NCBI GenBank assembly: GCA_902580945.1
Contig: CACHML010000005.1
Coordinates: forward strand, 30,896 to 94,895
Direction of reading: 5' to 3'
Source of the DNA: an uncultured Pelagibacteraceae bacterium
GTDB taxonomy: Bacteria; Pseudomonadota; Alphaproteobacteria; Pelagibacterales; Pelagibacteraceae
DNA: 64,000 nt
The translations under genes and the position numbers were made by a program. The notes below the pieces were generated by a model. That model was given only the letters and a program-made list of their open reading frames with translations, did not search any database and had not been told where the DNA came from. This document shows, piece by piece, positions 54,503-63,828 of the stretch (position 1 is the stretch's first letter; every line of letters starts with the position of its first letter).

Positions 54503-54513
54503 AAATTATTTAT

Positions 54514-55722
54514 ATGTTTAAAAGTTTAAGTTTAAAAGTAATTATTTTTGGATTTATTTTTACATTTTTTTCATGTTTTGGACAGAGTTTTTTTATTGGT
54601 TTATTCAATTCAAGCATCAGAGAAACACTTTCTATTACACATGGACAATTTGGCACGATTTATGCATCAGCTACTCTATTTAGTAGTTTACTTCTAATAT
54701 GGATTGGAAAAAAAATTGATGATGTAAATGTACTTAAATTTGCAATTTTTGTTACTATACTTTTATCATTTTCTTCTTTTTTCTTTTCCAAAACATCATC
54801 AGTAGCTTTCTTATTTGTTGCAATTTTTTTAATGAGGTTTTCTGGACAAGGATTAATGTCTCATACGGCTTCAACTACCGTTTCAAGGTATTTTACAAAA
54901 TCTAGAGGTAAATCATTAAGCATTATTTGGTTTGGTTTATCTTCTGCAGAGTTTATAATGCCTGTATTAATTGTTTATCTTTTAACTCTAATAGTTTGGC
55001 AGGATTTATGGGTAATCTTTTCTTTAATAGTTTTAATGTGTCTTCCGTTAGCATCTTATATTTTAGTTAAAGATGTCAAATTAGATACTAGAGAGGGTAG
55101 TCAAAACAAAATTTTAAAAGAAGAAAATATAAAAAACTGGAAAAGAATAGAAGTTCTTGGAGATTATAGATTTTATATTGTCTCATTAAACATGTTAGCA
55201 ATGCCCTGGATAGCCACAGGAGTATTTGTGTATCAATCATTCGTCACTAATTCAAAAGGGTGGGGTGAATATACAATTGCGCAATCTTTTATGTCTTACT
55301 CAATTTTTTCTGTAATTACTTTAATTGTTGCTGGTTATTTAATTGACAAGTTTACAAGTAGAAAATTACTAATTTATATGAATATACCATTATTCTTAGG
55401 AACTTTAGTCATCATATATTTTGATGCTCCACAAACTGCTTTTTTATTTCTAGGATTGGTTGGAATATCAAATGGTCTTGCTAACTTATTAGGATCATCA
55501 ACGTGGGCAGAAATTTATGGTGTAAAATATATTGGATCTATTAAAGCTTTGACTACTGCTTTAATGGTATTTGCAACTGCCTTTGGAACCGCATTATTTG
55601 GCTTTTTTATAGATGCTGGATTTTCAATTGAAAAAATTGCATTTATTGCAGCTATTGCTATTGCATGCTCTATAGCCTTACTTTTCAATATAAGAAAAAA
55701 ATTAAATCCAGTTTATCTCTAA
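54514..55722 (+). CDS. MFS transporter
   Basis: The 402-residue protein has twelve predicted helices, split by a basic central loop (VKDVKLDTREGSQNK, about residues 186-200), and the loop 2-3 MFS motif KKIDDVNVLK near 67. A GQGLMSHTASTTVSRYF segment near 110-126 resembles monocarboxylate-type MFS proteins. It is transcribed divergently from the hydroxyacid dehydrogenase by 11 bases. Substrate unknown. Confidence 0.87.
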   Translation: MFKSLSLKVIIFGFIFTFFSCFGQSFFIGLFNSSIRETLSITHGQFGTIYASATLFSSLLLIWIGKKIDDVNVLKFAIFVTILLSFSSFFFSKTSSVAFLFVAIFLMRFSGQGLMSHTASTTVSRYFTKSRGKSLSIIWFGLSSAEFIMPVLIVYLLTLIVWQDLWVIFSLIVLMCLPLASYILVKDVKLDTREGSQNKILKEENIKNWKRIEVLGDYRFYIVSLNMLAMPWIATGVFVYQSFVTNSKGWGEYTIAQSFMSYSIFSVITLIVAGYLIDKFTSRKLLIYMNIPLFLGTLVIIYFDAPQTAFLFLGLVGISNGLANLLGSSTWAEIYGVKYIGSIKALTTALMVFATAFGTALFGFFIDAGFSIEKIAFIAAIAIACSIALLFNIRKKLNPVYL

Positions 55723-55764
55723 TACTTCTTGATTTTTTTATGATCGAGGTGTATCTAACCGTCC

Positions 55765-56283
55765 ATGGCAAGAGTTACAGTTGAAGATTGTATTGATAAA
55801 GTTGATAGTCCTTATGAATTAGTACTTGTTGCAAAGGAAAGAGCTACACAACTTAATTCGGGATTAGAACCTACTTTAGACAGAGATAATGATAAAAATA
55901 CCGTAATAGCATTAAGAGAAATTGCTGAAGAAACAATTAAAGTTCCAGATTTAACAGAAGCTGCAGTTTACAAATTAAGAAAACATGTTGAGCAAATAGA
56001 TGACGCGTCAGAGGATGAAGATGACATTGGTGATGATTTTGAAAATCTTTACAAAGGTGAAATTTCAAAAAGTGGTGTACCAATTCTTCCATCTAAGAGA
56101 GCTAGAAAAATTCCAGAAAAAATTCAAGTTTCTAAAGATGATTTAGCTGAATTACAAAATACAGCTGAACAACCTACGTCTGAACCTATTGAGGACATGC
56201 AAAAAGAAGAGACTGATGTATCTTTGGACGAAATGAAAGATCAAGAAGAGACTGTATCAGACGAAACAGAAAACCAAGAATAA
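55765..56283 (+). CDS. rpoZ: RNA polymerase omega subunit
   Basis: The N-terminal 70 residues ([25 protein letters not shown] start and the [10 protein letters not shown] segment) are typical omega subunit, which binds the beta' C-terminus and helps assembly of RNA polymerase. The 172-residue length includes a long, acidic, Glu/Asp-rich C-terminal extension from about residue 85, as in several Alphaproteobacteria. It stands alone between an MFS gene and a convergent CoA-transferase. Confidence 0.93.
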   Translation: MARVTVEDCIDKVDSPYELVLVAKERATQLNSGLEPTLDRDNDKNTVIALREIAEETIKVPDLTEAAVYKLRKHVEQIDDASEDEDDIGDDFENLYKGEISKSGVPILPSKRARKIPEKIQVSKDDLAELQNTAEQPTSEPIEDMQKEETDVSLDEMKDQEETVSDETENQE

Positions 56284-56284
56284 A

Positions 56285-57427
56285 TTAACTAAATTCCTTT
56301 ATTATTTTTTCCCTGTGCTCATCTAAATCAGGAATATTACCCCTAGTATTTTCATCTTTATAGGTAGACATTTTGATAGGGTTTCCTGCAGATTTAAATT
56401 CACCAATAATTTTATGATATGACTTTACAATCATATTTCTTTCTTGAATTTGAGGATTTTCTACAGCTTGTTTTATATTAAAAATTGGCCCACATGGAAT
56501 TTTCAATTCTTCCATCTCTTTAACCCATTCATTTGTAGATTTGTAGCTCAATTGTTTTTCAAAAATTTCTTTTAAATGATCCATGTTTTCACATCTTAAT
56601 GAATTAGAATTAAATCTTTCATCATTTGCAGTTTCAGGAATTTTTAGCACTTCACAAAGTTTTGTAAAAAGTTTATCATTTCCTGCAGCAATAATTATAT
56701 AACTATCTTTCGTTTTAAAAGCTTCAAAGGGAGCAATAGATGGATGTCTTGAACCCATTGGTCCTGGAATCTCATTCTTGGAAAGATATCTTGCAATTGC
56801 ATTTTCTAAAATTGCTATTTGGCAATCTAACATTGAGACGTCTATAAAAGCTCCTTTTCCAGTTTTTTGTCTATCGTATAAAGCTGCATTAATTCCAATT
56901 GCTGTAAAGAGACCTGCTGTGATATCACCAATAGAGGTTCCAACTCTTGTTGGTTCAGAATTAGGATGACCAGTTACACTCATTAAGCCTCCCATGCCTT
57001 GAACCACCATGTCATATGCAGGTAATTCTTTTAAAGGTCCAGTTTGGCCAAACCCTGATGCTGATGCATAAATTAATTTGGGATATTTCTTACTTACATC
57101 TTTCCAGCCAAAACCCCATTTTTCTAATGTGCCAGGTTTAAAGTTTTCTACTAAAATATCTGCCTTAGATAAAATTTTGTCAAAGATTTTTTTATCTTCA
57201 TTATTTTTTAAATTTAAAGCAATGCTTTCTTTTCCTCTATTTAATGACATAAAGTATGCAGAATGATCTTTAACAAAAGGTCCAAATTTTCGAGAGTCGT
57301 CACCTATTTCAGGAGCTTCAATTTTTATAACTCTCGCACCTAAATCTGAGAGAATCATAGTGCAATAGGGTCCTACTAAAACCCTTGTTAAATCAACAAC
57401 TAATAAATTTTTTAGTGGTCCATCCAT
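56285..57427 (-). CDS. Class III CoA-transferase (CaiB/BaiF family)
   Basis: The 380-residue enzyme has the family layout, starting VDLTRVLVGPYCTMILSDLG (residues 11-30), KIEAPEIGDDSR near 35, SLNRGKESIALNL near 61, and the YDMVVQGMGGLMSVTG segment near 138. A catalytic Asp is expected in this fold near 165 (GDITAGLF). It would move CoA between a donor acyl-CoA and an organic acid. It is divergent from the third TRAP cluster across an 87-base gap and may activate the imported acid (malonate is my guess). Confidence 0.85.
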   Translation of the reverse strand: MDGPLKNLLVVDLTRVLVGPYCTMILSDLGARVIKIEAPEIGDDSRKFGPFVKDHSAYFMSLNRGKESIALNLKNNEDKKIFDKILSKADILVENFKPGTLEKWGFGWKDVSKKYPKLIYASASGFGQTGPLKELPAYDMVVQGMGGLMSVTGHPNSEPTRVGTSIGDITAGLFTAIGINAALYDRQKTGKGAFIDVSMLDCQIAILENAIARYLSKNEIPGPMGSRHPSIAPFEAFKTKDSYIIIAAGNDKLFTKLCEVLKIPETANDERFNSNSLRCENMDHLKEIFEKQLSYKSTNEWVKEMEELKIPCGPIFNIKQAVENPQIQERNMIVKSYHKIIGEFKSAGNPIKMSTYKDENTRGNIPDLDEHREKIIKEFS

Positions 57428-57453
57428 AATAAAATATACGACATTTACTTATA

Positions 57454-57482
57454 TTGACTCTTATTAATAAGTTCAATTTAAT
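57454..57482 (+). promoter_or_regulatory. Promoter with internal palindrome ahead of dctP (cluster C)
   Basis: TTGACT (57454-57459) and TTTAAT (57477-57482) are 17 bases apart. The spacer contains a perfect 12-base palindrome CTTATTAATAAG (57460-57471), flanked by ATTGA and TCAAT as an imperfect outer dyad. This suggests an operator that a repressor could occupy between the -35 and -10. Confidence 0.6.
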
Positions 57483-57514
57483 ATCATTATTAAATTAATT
57501 TAAAGAGGGGAAAC

Positions 57515-58525
57515 ATGTTAAAAAAAATAAGTTTTTATTTCACAACATTATTTTTTGCTTTCTCATTAATTGGATCAGCATATGCTGTGACACTAAAAGC
57601 AAGTCACCAATGGCCTGGAACACCTAGAGCTGATGGTTCTTATGATCCAAGACATGAAATGGTTCAAATAATTGCAGATGAAGTTAAAAAAGCAGGAGTA
57701 GATTTAGATATTAGAATTTATCCAGCAAAATCATTATATAAACCAAAAGAACAATGGAAACCAATGACAACTGGTCAGTTGGATATTTCAGCATTTCCAT
57801 TAGCGTACGCATCAAAATTCCATCCAGAATTTGATGCAACTTTAATGCCAGGAACTGTTAAAAACCACGACCATGCATTAAGATTTAATAAAGGTCCAAT
57901 GATGACTGAAATTAAGAGAATTATAAATGATGCTGGTGTTGTTGTTCTATCTGATGCTTGGCTTGGTGGCGGTTTTGCATCAAAGTCAAAATGTATTAAA
58001 AATCCATCGGATGCTAAAGGACAAGTAATGAGAGCAGCTGGTAAAGCTTTTAACCAAATGTTAGAGGCAGCTGGTGCGGGTATTCAAAGTATGCCTTCAT
58101 CCGAAATCTATACTGGATTGCAAACTGGAGTATTAACAGGTGCAAATACTAGTTCAGGAAGTTTTGTTAGTTACAAAATTTATGAGCAAGTAACATGCGC
58201 AACACCTCCAGGAAAATTTGGATTGTGGTTTATGTATGAGCCAATTTTGATGTCAAAAATGAGCTTTGATAAATTAAATTCAAAACAACAAGATGCTTTA
58301 ATGAAAGCTGGTAAAGTTGCTGAAAAATATATGACTGCGCAAGTTGAAAATTTAGATAAAAAATTTGAAGACGCTTATAAAGCTGCAGGAGTAAAACTAG
58401 TATATATGGATGCAAACGACCATGCGGCTTGGGTTGAGATTGCTAAACAATCTTCACACAAAGCATTTGCTGAAAAAGTTCCAGGTGGCGATAAGCTAAT
58501 GGAAATGGCTTTAGCAGTTAAATAA
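57515..58525 (+). CDS. dctP: TRAP transporter substrate-binding protein (cluster C)
   Basis: The 336-residue protein has a signal peptide (residues 1-24, ending AYA) and a DctP fold with KGQVMRAAGKAFNQ near 168 including the conserved Arg. It begins after a strong AGAGGGGAAA site. A Trp-rich VTLKASHQWPGTP start of the mature protein is common in the malonate/keto-acid binding subgroup, though the ligand is not proven. The malonyl-CoA decarboxylase at the end of the operon makes malonate a good candidate. Confidence 0.9.
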   Translation: MLKKISFYFTTLFFAFSLIGSAYAVTLKASHQWPGTPRADGSYDPRHEMVQIIADEVKKAGVDLDIRIYPAKSLYKPKEQWKPMTTGQLDISAFPLAYASKFHPEFDATLMPGTVKNHDHALRFNKGPMMTEIKRIINDAGVVVLSDAWLGGGFASKSKCIKNPSDAKGQVMRAAGKAFNQMLEAAGAGIQSMPSSEIYTGLQTGVLTGANTSSGSFVSYKIYEQVTCATPPGKFGLWFMYEPILMSKMSFDKLNSKQQDALMKAGKVAEKYMTAQVENLDKKFEDAYKAAGVKLVYMDANDHAAWVEIAKQSSHKAFAEKVPGGDKLMEMALAVK

Positions 58526-58539
58526 AAAGATATATAAAG

Positions 58540-58575
58540 AACCCCTATTTAAAATATTAAATAGGGGTTTTTTTT
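58540..58575 (+). terminator. Intrinsic terminator between dctP and dctQ (cluster C)
   Basis: A 13-base stem AACCCCTATTTAA (58540-58552) / TTAAATAGGGGTT (58557-58569) with a 4-base AATA loop leads into a run of eight T (58568-58575). The dctQ ATG follows immediately at 58576. It is a classic terminator in the middle of an operon, so read-through must be partial. Confidence 0.88.
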
Positions 58576-59070
58576 ATGAAACAAAAATATTTAAAATTCT
58601 GTAACTTTAGCTCACAAGCATGTGGTGCTTTTGCTGTTCTAGCTCTGCTTTTATCAATATTGGTAATCGTTGAGTTAGTTTTTGAACGATATTTCTTTCA
58701 AAGAGCAATTACATGGCAAACAGAGCTAGTGACGATGCTTTTAGTTGCCTCAACTTTTATAGGAAGTGCCTACGTTTTAAGCGAAAAAGCGCATGTGAGT
58801 ATGGAGTGGATTTATGATTTTTTATCAAAGAAAAATATTCTTAGACTCAAAATTTTTACATCATTAATTAGTTTATTATTTTTTTTAATTTTATTTTATT
58901 TTGGATATTTAATGGTTGAGGAAGCGTTTGTAAAAAATTATTCAACAGGAACTGTTTGGGATCCTCCTTTATGGATACCTTATTCATCAATGATGATTGG
59001 GGCAGCCTTAATGATTCTTCAATATATTGCAGAAATAATTAAACTTATCGACGAAGAAGGTGGTTACTGA
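58576..59070 (+). CDS. dctQ: TRAP transporter small membrane subunit (cluster C)
   Basis: The 164-residue protein has four hydrophobic helices and a RAITWQTELVTMLLVASTF segment near residue 40-58, typical of DctQ. ATG 58576 directly follows the terminator T-run, and any ribosome binding site would lie within the terminator's right arm (AGGGG at 58563-58567). It shares one base with dctM. Confidence 0.88.
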   Translation: MKQKYLKFCNFSSQACGAFAVLALLLSILVIVELVFERYFFQRAITWQTELVTMLLVASTFIGSAYVLSEKAHVSMEWIYDFLSKKNILRLKIFTSLISLLFFLILFYFGYLMVEEAFVKNYSTGTVWDPPLWIPYSSMMIGAALMILQYIAEIIKLIDEEGGY

Positions 59071-60401
59071 TGGATCCATTAATAATCGCAATAATCGTTG
59101 CAGTTTTTACTTTAGTGGTTTTATTTTCTGGAATACCAATTGCGTTTGGTTTGAGTTTTGTCTCAATAACATTGTTAGTAGCATTTGAAGGTTTTCAAAT
59201 GTTAGATGTTTTTGCAGAAACATTTTATGCAGGACTAAACTCTTTTGTTTTGCTTTCAATTCCAATGTTTATTTTAATGGGAATGGCAGTTGCCAATTCA
59301 CCAGCAGGAAAAGATCTATATACAGGATTAGATAGATGGCTTTGGAGAGTACCAGGCGGATTAGTAATTTCTAATATTGGTGCTTGCTCGATATTTGCAG
59401 CCTTAAGTGGATCAAGTCCTGCAACATGTGCAGCAATTGGAACCATGGGAATACCTGAAATGAGAAAAAGAGGGTATTCAGATCAAATTGCAACAGGAAC
59501 AATAGCAGCTGGTGGTACGCTAGGAGTTTTAATTCCTCCAAGTATTGTTTTGATTGTTTATGGAATTGCTACAGGAACATCAATTGGAAGATTATTCTTA
59601 AGTGGCTTGATACCTGGATTTATGTTAGCAGGTATGTTTGCTATATGGGCTCTCATACATAGTTATTTCATTGATAAAGATTCAGCAAAAGCCTTAAAAA
59701 ACAGAACACCTCCAACTTTTAAAGAGAAAATTGAAGTCTTGCCAAGAATTTTACCTTTTTTAGCAATTATAGCTGGCGTTCTATATGTTTTGTATGGTGG
59801 AGTAGCCACACCTTCAGAAGCATCTGGTGTTGGAGCTTTTTTAGTTTTTGTATTAATCGCTGTAGTTTACAAAATTTATCAACCAAAAAAAATATGGAAT
59901 ATTGTTAAAGTGTCCATGAAAGAAAGTGTGATGATAATGTTTATCATCGCTGCATCTTATCTATTCGCATTCACTCTATCACAACTTTATGTAACTCAAT
60001 CACTAGCACAAAGCATGGTAGAGTTAAGCTCAAATAAGTGGGTTGTATTTATTTTAATTAATATTTTTCTTTTAATTGCAGGTTTCTTTTTACCTCCAGT
60101 AGCAGTTATTGTTATGACTTCAGCTATATTACTGCCAGTTATAACTACTTTGGGCTTTGACCCTTATTGGTTTGCAGTTGTATTTACAATAAATATGGAA
60201 ATTGGTCTTATTACCCCACCTGTTGGATTAAACCTTTATATAATTAAAGGTATTACACCAGATGTTAGTCTGTCAGAAATATTAAAAGGATCCATACCAT
60301 TTATGATAATTATGGCTCTAGCTATATTAATTTTATGTATTTTTCCTGAAATAGTTACTTGGCTGCCAGATAAAATAATGGGTAAAAGTTTAGGTTTTTA
60401 A
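59070..60401 (+). CDS. dctM: TRAP transporter large membrane subunit (cluster C)
   Basis: The 443-residue polytopic protein has DctM landmarks SIPMFILMGMAVANS near 65, GALSGSSPATCAAIGTMG-like sequence near 115-130 and GTLGVLIPPSIVLIVYG near 152. It forms the transport channel with DctQ and receives substrate from DctP. Malonyl-CoA decarboxylase follows 15 bases later on the same strand, supporting a malonate-linked transporter. Confidence 0.9.
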   Translation: MDPLIIAIIVAVFTLVVLFSGIPIAFGLSFVSITLLVAFEGFQMLDVFAETFYAGLNSFVLLSIPMFILMGMAVANSPAGKDLYTGLDRWLWRVPGGLVISNIGACSIFAALSGSSPATCAAIGTMGIPEMRKRGYSDQIATGTIAAGGTLGVLIPPSIVLIVYGIATGTSIGRLFLSGLIPGFMLAGMFAIWALIHSYFIDKDSAKALKNRTPPTFKEKIEVLPRILPFLAIIAGVLYVLYGGVATPSEASGVGAFLVFVLIAVVYKIYQPKKIWNIVKVSMKESVMIMFIIAASYLFAFTLSQLYVTQSLAQSMVELSSNKWVVFILINIFLLIAGFFLPPVAVIVMTSAILLPVITTLGFDPYWFAVVFTINMEIGLITPPVGLNLYIIKGITPDVSLSEILKGSIPFMIIMALAILILCIFPEIVTWLPDKIMGKSLGF

Positions 60402-60416
60402 TATATAAAAAACACC

Positions 60417-61724
60417 ATGCTAAATATAAAAAGAATTTTTGAAACAATTGCTGATGCTGGACAAAAGATTTTAGAAAAAAAATCTTTTAAAAGAATTACA
60501 AAAAAGAGAGATTTGATCGATCTTTGTGATGACTTGTTATCTACAAAAGGCGCAGCTTTTGGAATTACATTGGCACGAGATATTTTATTTAGATATCAAA
60601 ATTTATCGATTGAGGAAAAAAATAAATTTTTAATTCATGTGAATGAAAAATATAAACCAGACCCATTAAAAATTGATGAGGCAATTAAAAAATACAGTGC
60701 TAATCAGGATGACTATTCAATCTTAAATTTGTCGAGAGTTGCTTCTGGCATCAGGAAAGAATTGTTTGTAAGATTAAATATGGCTCCAAATGGAACCTCC
60801 GAAATTGTATCACTAAGAGAGGATTTACAAAGATTATTGAAAGACAATCCAGAGCTAAAAAGTCTAGATTACGATTTAATAGATATATTTAAAAATTGGT
60901 TTAATCCAGGATTTTTAAAACTGAGAAAAATTACTTGGGACACAAAAGCTGCAATTCTCGAAAAATTACTCAAATATGAGAAAGTTCATTCTATGAAAGA
61001 TATGAATGAGTTAAAAAGAAGACTTGGTAAAGACAGAAGATTTTTTGCATATTTTCACCCTGCTCTAGAAGATGAGCCAATTATTTTTGTTGAAATAGCT
61101 TTAACAAAAGGTCTAAGTCAGTCGATACAAGAATTAACTAGACCGTCAGAAGAAAAAATTAAAGATTATGACACTGCAACATTCTATTCAATTAGCAACT
61201 GCCAAGAAGGACTTTCAAGAGTAACACTTGGAAACTTCCTTATAAAAAGAGTTGTTTATGAACTTCAAGAAGAGCTACCACATGTAAAATATTTTGGAAC
61301 TTTGTCACCAATGGTTGGTTTTGCAGATTGGTTTAAAAATATGGAAAGCTCCGAAGTCGCTGATATACTTGGTGAGGCAAATAAAAATAGTTTAGACTTT
61401 CTAAAGTCATCTGATTTAAAAATTGGTGATAAAAGAATTGCAGATAATAAAGCTTTGATAAGCAAATTAGCTGTAAATTATTTATCAAAACAAAAAAATG
61501 ATTTTGGATTTCCAATTAACGATGTATGTAGATTTCACCTTAAAAATGGAGCTGATATAGACAATATAGCTATTAATGCTAATGTTTCAGAAGTTGGTTT
61601 TAAAAGATCTTTTGGTGTGATGGTTAATTATCGATATGAATTAGATAAAATCGAAAAGAACCATCAAGAATATGTGAACGAAAAAAAGGTAAATATTTCA
61701 AATAAAATTAAAAAACATGTCTAA
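60417..61724 (+). CDS. Malonyl-CoA decarboxylase
   Basis: The 435-residue protein matches malonyl-CoA decarboxylase: an all-alpha N-terminal domain and a C-terminal acetyltransferase-like domain with RRLGKDRRFFAYFHPALEDEPIIFVEIALT-like sequence spanning about residues 202-228, FYSISNCQEGL near 262 and the KYFGTLSPMVGF segment near 297. It releases CO2 to give acetyl-CoA from malonyl-CoA. Together with the TRAP transporter and divergent CoA-transferase it forms a probable malonate utilisation set. Overlaps dusA by 8 bases. Confidence 0.9.
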   Translation: MLNIKRIFETIADAGQKILEKKSFKRITKKRDLIDLCDDLLSTKGAAFGITLARDILFRYQNLSIEEKNKFLIHVNEKYKPDPLKIDEAIKKYSANQDDYSILNLSRVASGIRKELFVRLNMAPNGTSEIVSLREDLQRLLKDNPELKSLDYDLIDIFKNWFNPGFLKLRKITWDTKAAILEKLLKYEKVHSMKDMNELKRRLGKDRRFFAYFHPALEDEPIIFVEIALTKGLSQSIQELTRPSEEKIKDYDTATFYSISNCQEGLSRVTLGNFLIKRVVYELQEELPHVKYFGTLSPMVGFADWFKNMESSEVADILGEANKNSLDFLKSSDLKIGDKRIADNKALISKLAVNYLSKQKNDFGFPINDVCRFHLKNGADIDNIAINANVSEVGFKRSFGVMVNYRYELDKIEKNHQEYVNEKKVNISNKIKKHV

Positions 61725-62709
61725 AATTAACAGATTAGTATCAGTAGCTCCAATGATGGATTGCACTGATAGACATGAGAGATTTTTTCTAAGATTAATA
61801 AGTAAAAACGTACTTCTTTATACTGAAATGGTTGTCTCAGAAGCTATTGATAGAGGAGATAAAGAAAAATTATTATCTTTTGATCTAAGAGAAAAACCAG
61901 TTGCCCTTCAATTAGGTGGATCTACCCCAAAATTATTAGCAAATTCAGCAAAAATCGGTGAAGAATTTGGTTACGATGAAATAAATCTAAACTTAGGATG
62001 CCCCAGCAAAAAAGTCCAAAAAAATAAATTTGGCGCTTGTTTAATAAAAGAACCAAATCTCGTGGCAGATTGTTTGTCAGAAATGATAAATTCTACATCG
62101 CTACCAGTCACGGTCAAGACCAGAATTGGTTACGATGATGTTGAAGATTATGAGCATTTTCATAATTTTATAAATACTCTTAAAGCAACTGGAGTTAAGA
62201 CTTTTATTATTCACGCGAGAAAAGCAATGTTGGGTAAATTTACACCAAAGCAAAATCTTAACATACCACCTTTAAAGTATGATTATGTTTATAAATTAAA
62301 ACAAGATTTCAAAAATTTAGAAATAATAATTAACGGAGGAATTATATCAACAGATCAGATTAAAAATCATCTACATAAAGTTGATGGTGTTATGATTGGT
62401 AGGTCAGTTTATCATTCCCCATACCTTTTAGCAGAAATTGAAAATGAAATATTTAATAATTATGATATTAAAGACAGAGAAGAGGTATTAGAAAATTTAA
62501 TTGAATATGTTAAGGCTGAGGTTAATAAAGGTACAAGAGTAAATCAAGTAATGAGACATACCCTTGGTTTGTTTCATGGTCAAACCGGCTCAAGTCATTG
62601 GAAAAGATATTTAAGTGAAAATATGTGTGTAAGAGATGCGGATGTAAAAAAAATTGATCATATTATGGATAAAGTTAAACTTTCTCCTAAGTTACATTCG
62701 GCAGGTTAA
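61717..62709 (+). CDS. dusA: tRNA-dihydrouridine synthase A
   Basis: The 330-residue FMN enzyme reduces uridine in the tRNA D-loop (positions 20/20a). The TIM-barrel FMN-binding APMMDCTDRH segment is at 11-20, the catalytic Cys in NLNLGCPSKKVQKNKFG near 93, and a LFHGQTGSSHWKRYLSEN segment near 287 typical of DusA. It overlaps the malonyl-CoA decarboxylase stop by 8 bases, an unrelated co-transcribed gene. Confidence 0.95.
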   Translation: MSKINRLVSVAPMMDCTDRHERFFLRLISKNVLLYTEMVVSEAIDRGDKEKLLSFDLREKPVALQLGGSTPKLLANSAKIGEEFGYDEINLNLGCPSKKVQKNKFGACLIKEPNLVADCLSEMINSTSLPVTVKTRIGYDDVEDYEHFHNFINTLKATGVKTFIIHARKAMLGKFTPKQNLNIPPLKYDYVYKLKQDFKNLEIIINGGIISTDQIKNHLHKVDGVMIGRSVYHSPYLLAEIENEIFNNYDIKDREEVLENLIEYVKAEVNKGTRVNQVMRHTLGLFHGQTGSSHWKRYLSENMCVRDADVKKIDHIMDKVKLSPKLHSAG

Positions 62710-62710
62710 A

Positions 62711-63541
62711 TTGATTAATACAATTCTTTCAAATCAGTATTACCTACTAATTTTGTTAATGGTACTTACTGCATTTCCAGTTGGTTTTTTTGCTGGATAT
62801 TTTGGTATTGGTGGTGGATTGATTTCGGTTCCAGTACTTTTTTTTATCTTTGAAACTGCAGATATAGATAAATCCTATTTGATGCATTTATCTGTTGGCA
62901 CTGCTTTTTCTATTACTATTTTTACATCTTTTGTTTCGGTAATGACACACAGGAAACATAAGGCAGTTGATATAAATATTTTAAAAACCTACGGACTATT
63001 CGTAATATTTGGTGTCTTACTTGGAACATATATGGCAGCATTGTTGAATACAAAATCTTTAGTTTTGTTCTTTGCTGTTGTTGTCTATTTTTTTGGTGGA
63101 TATTTATTGATAGTTAAACAGAAACTAAAAAAAAATAAAAAATTTAAGTTTTTCCCTAGAGCAACCTTTGGTTTTTTGTCAGGTTTTATATCTGCGCCTA
63201 TGGGTATAACAGGTGCAATGATGAATGTACCAATCTTAAGATATTTTGGATATCCAATTAGCAGAGCAATAGGAAGTTCAGCTGCTATAGGATTTGTAAT
63301 AGCATCTATTGGTTCTATAGGTTTTTTGACTTCTGGTTTTTTACTTGATGCAAATCTACCATTAAGCTTAGGTTTTGTTAATATTCCTGCCTTTTTGATA
63401 TTTATACCCATAACATCATTCATGGCCCGTGTTGGCGCCGATATGGTTCATACGACAGATAAAAACAAAACTCAGAGAATGTTTGGTGTATTTTTATATG
63501 TTATAGGAACACTGTTTTTATTAAGATTTCTAAATCTTTAA
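62711..63541 (+). CDS. TauE/SafE family membrane exporter
   Basis: I choose TTG 62711, two bases after dusA, over the ATG at 62654 that lies deep within dusA. The product of about 276 residues has eight helices with the two glycine-rich repeats, GYFGIGGGLISVPVLF near 35 and MGITGAMMNVPILRYFGYP near 165. It exports an anion, by analogy sulfite or a related compound. It is the third TauE-type protein in this window, here with no sulfur genes next to it. Confidence 0.78.
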   Translation: MINTILSNQYYLLILLMVLTAFPVGFFAGYFGIGGGLISVPVLFFIFETADIDKSYLMHLSVGTAFSITIFTSFVSVMTHRKHKAVDINILKTYGLFVIFGVLLGTYMAALLNTKSLVLFFAVVVYFFGGYLLIVKQKLKKNKKFKFFPRATFGFLSGFISAPMGITGAMMNVPILRYFGYPISRAIGSSAAIGFVIASIGSIGFLTSGFLLDANLPLSLGFVNIPAFLIFIPITSFMARVGADMVHTTDKNKTQRMFGVFLYVIGTLFLLRFLNL

Positions 63542-63618
63542 AAAAGTCTTTTTAAAATTAAAGCAACCACTGAATAAACTAGACGTGATAAAACAAGTTT
63601 AATAAGTTTTTTAAACAA

Positions 63619-63828
63619 ATGAAAAATTTAACTATAAATAATAGTATTATAAATTATTTGCTAGGGATATTTTCATTCATATTTTTATTCTCAGTTTCAA
63701 TTGATAAAAATTTTACATTTTTCCTACTAGTAATATTAATTATTTTTTTTATTTTTTTTGATATTCAATTCAAAATTAATATCGTATCACTAATTTTATT
63801 TTTAATTGTTCTCAATCAATTTTATTAA
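63619..63828 (+). CDS. Membrane protein N-terminus, possibly frameshifted
   Basis: The 69-residue ORF has an N-terminal polar segment and two hydrophobic stretches (about residues 11-27 and 32-65) and ends at TAA 63826. The next frame opens before this stop and continues to the window end with a soluble-looking sequence. The ORF may therefore be the start of a larger membrane-anchored protein broken by a one-base change in the T/A-rich tract near 63820-63840. No family recognised. Confidence 0.45.
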   Translation: MKNLTINNSIINYLLGIFSFIFLFSVSIDKNFTFFLLVILIIFFIFFDIQFKINIVSLILFLIVLNQFY

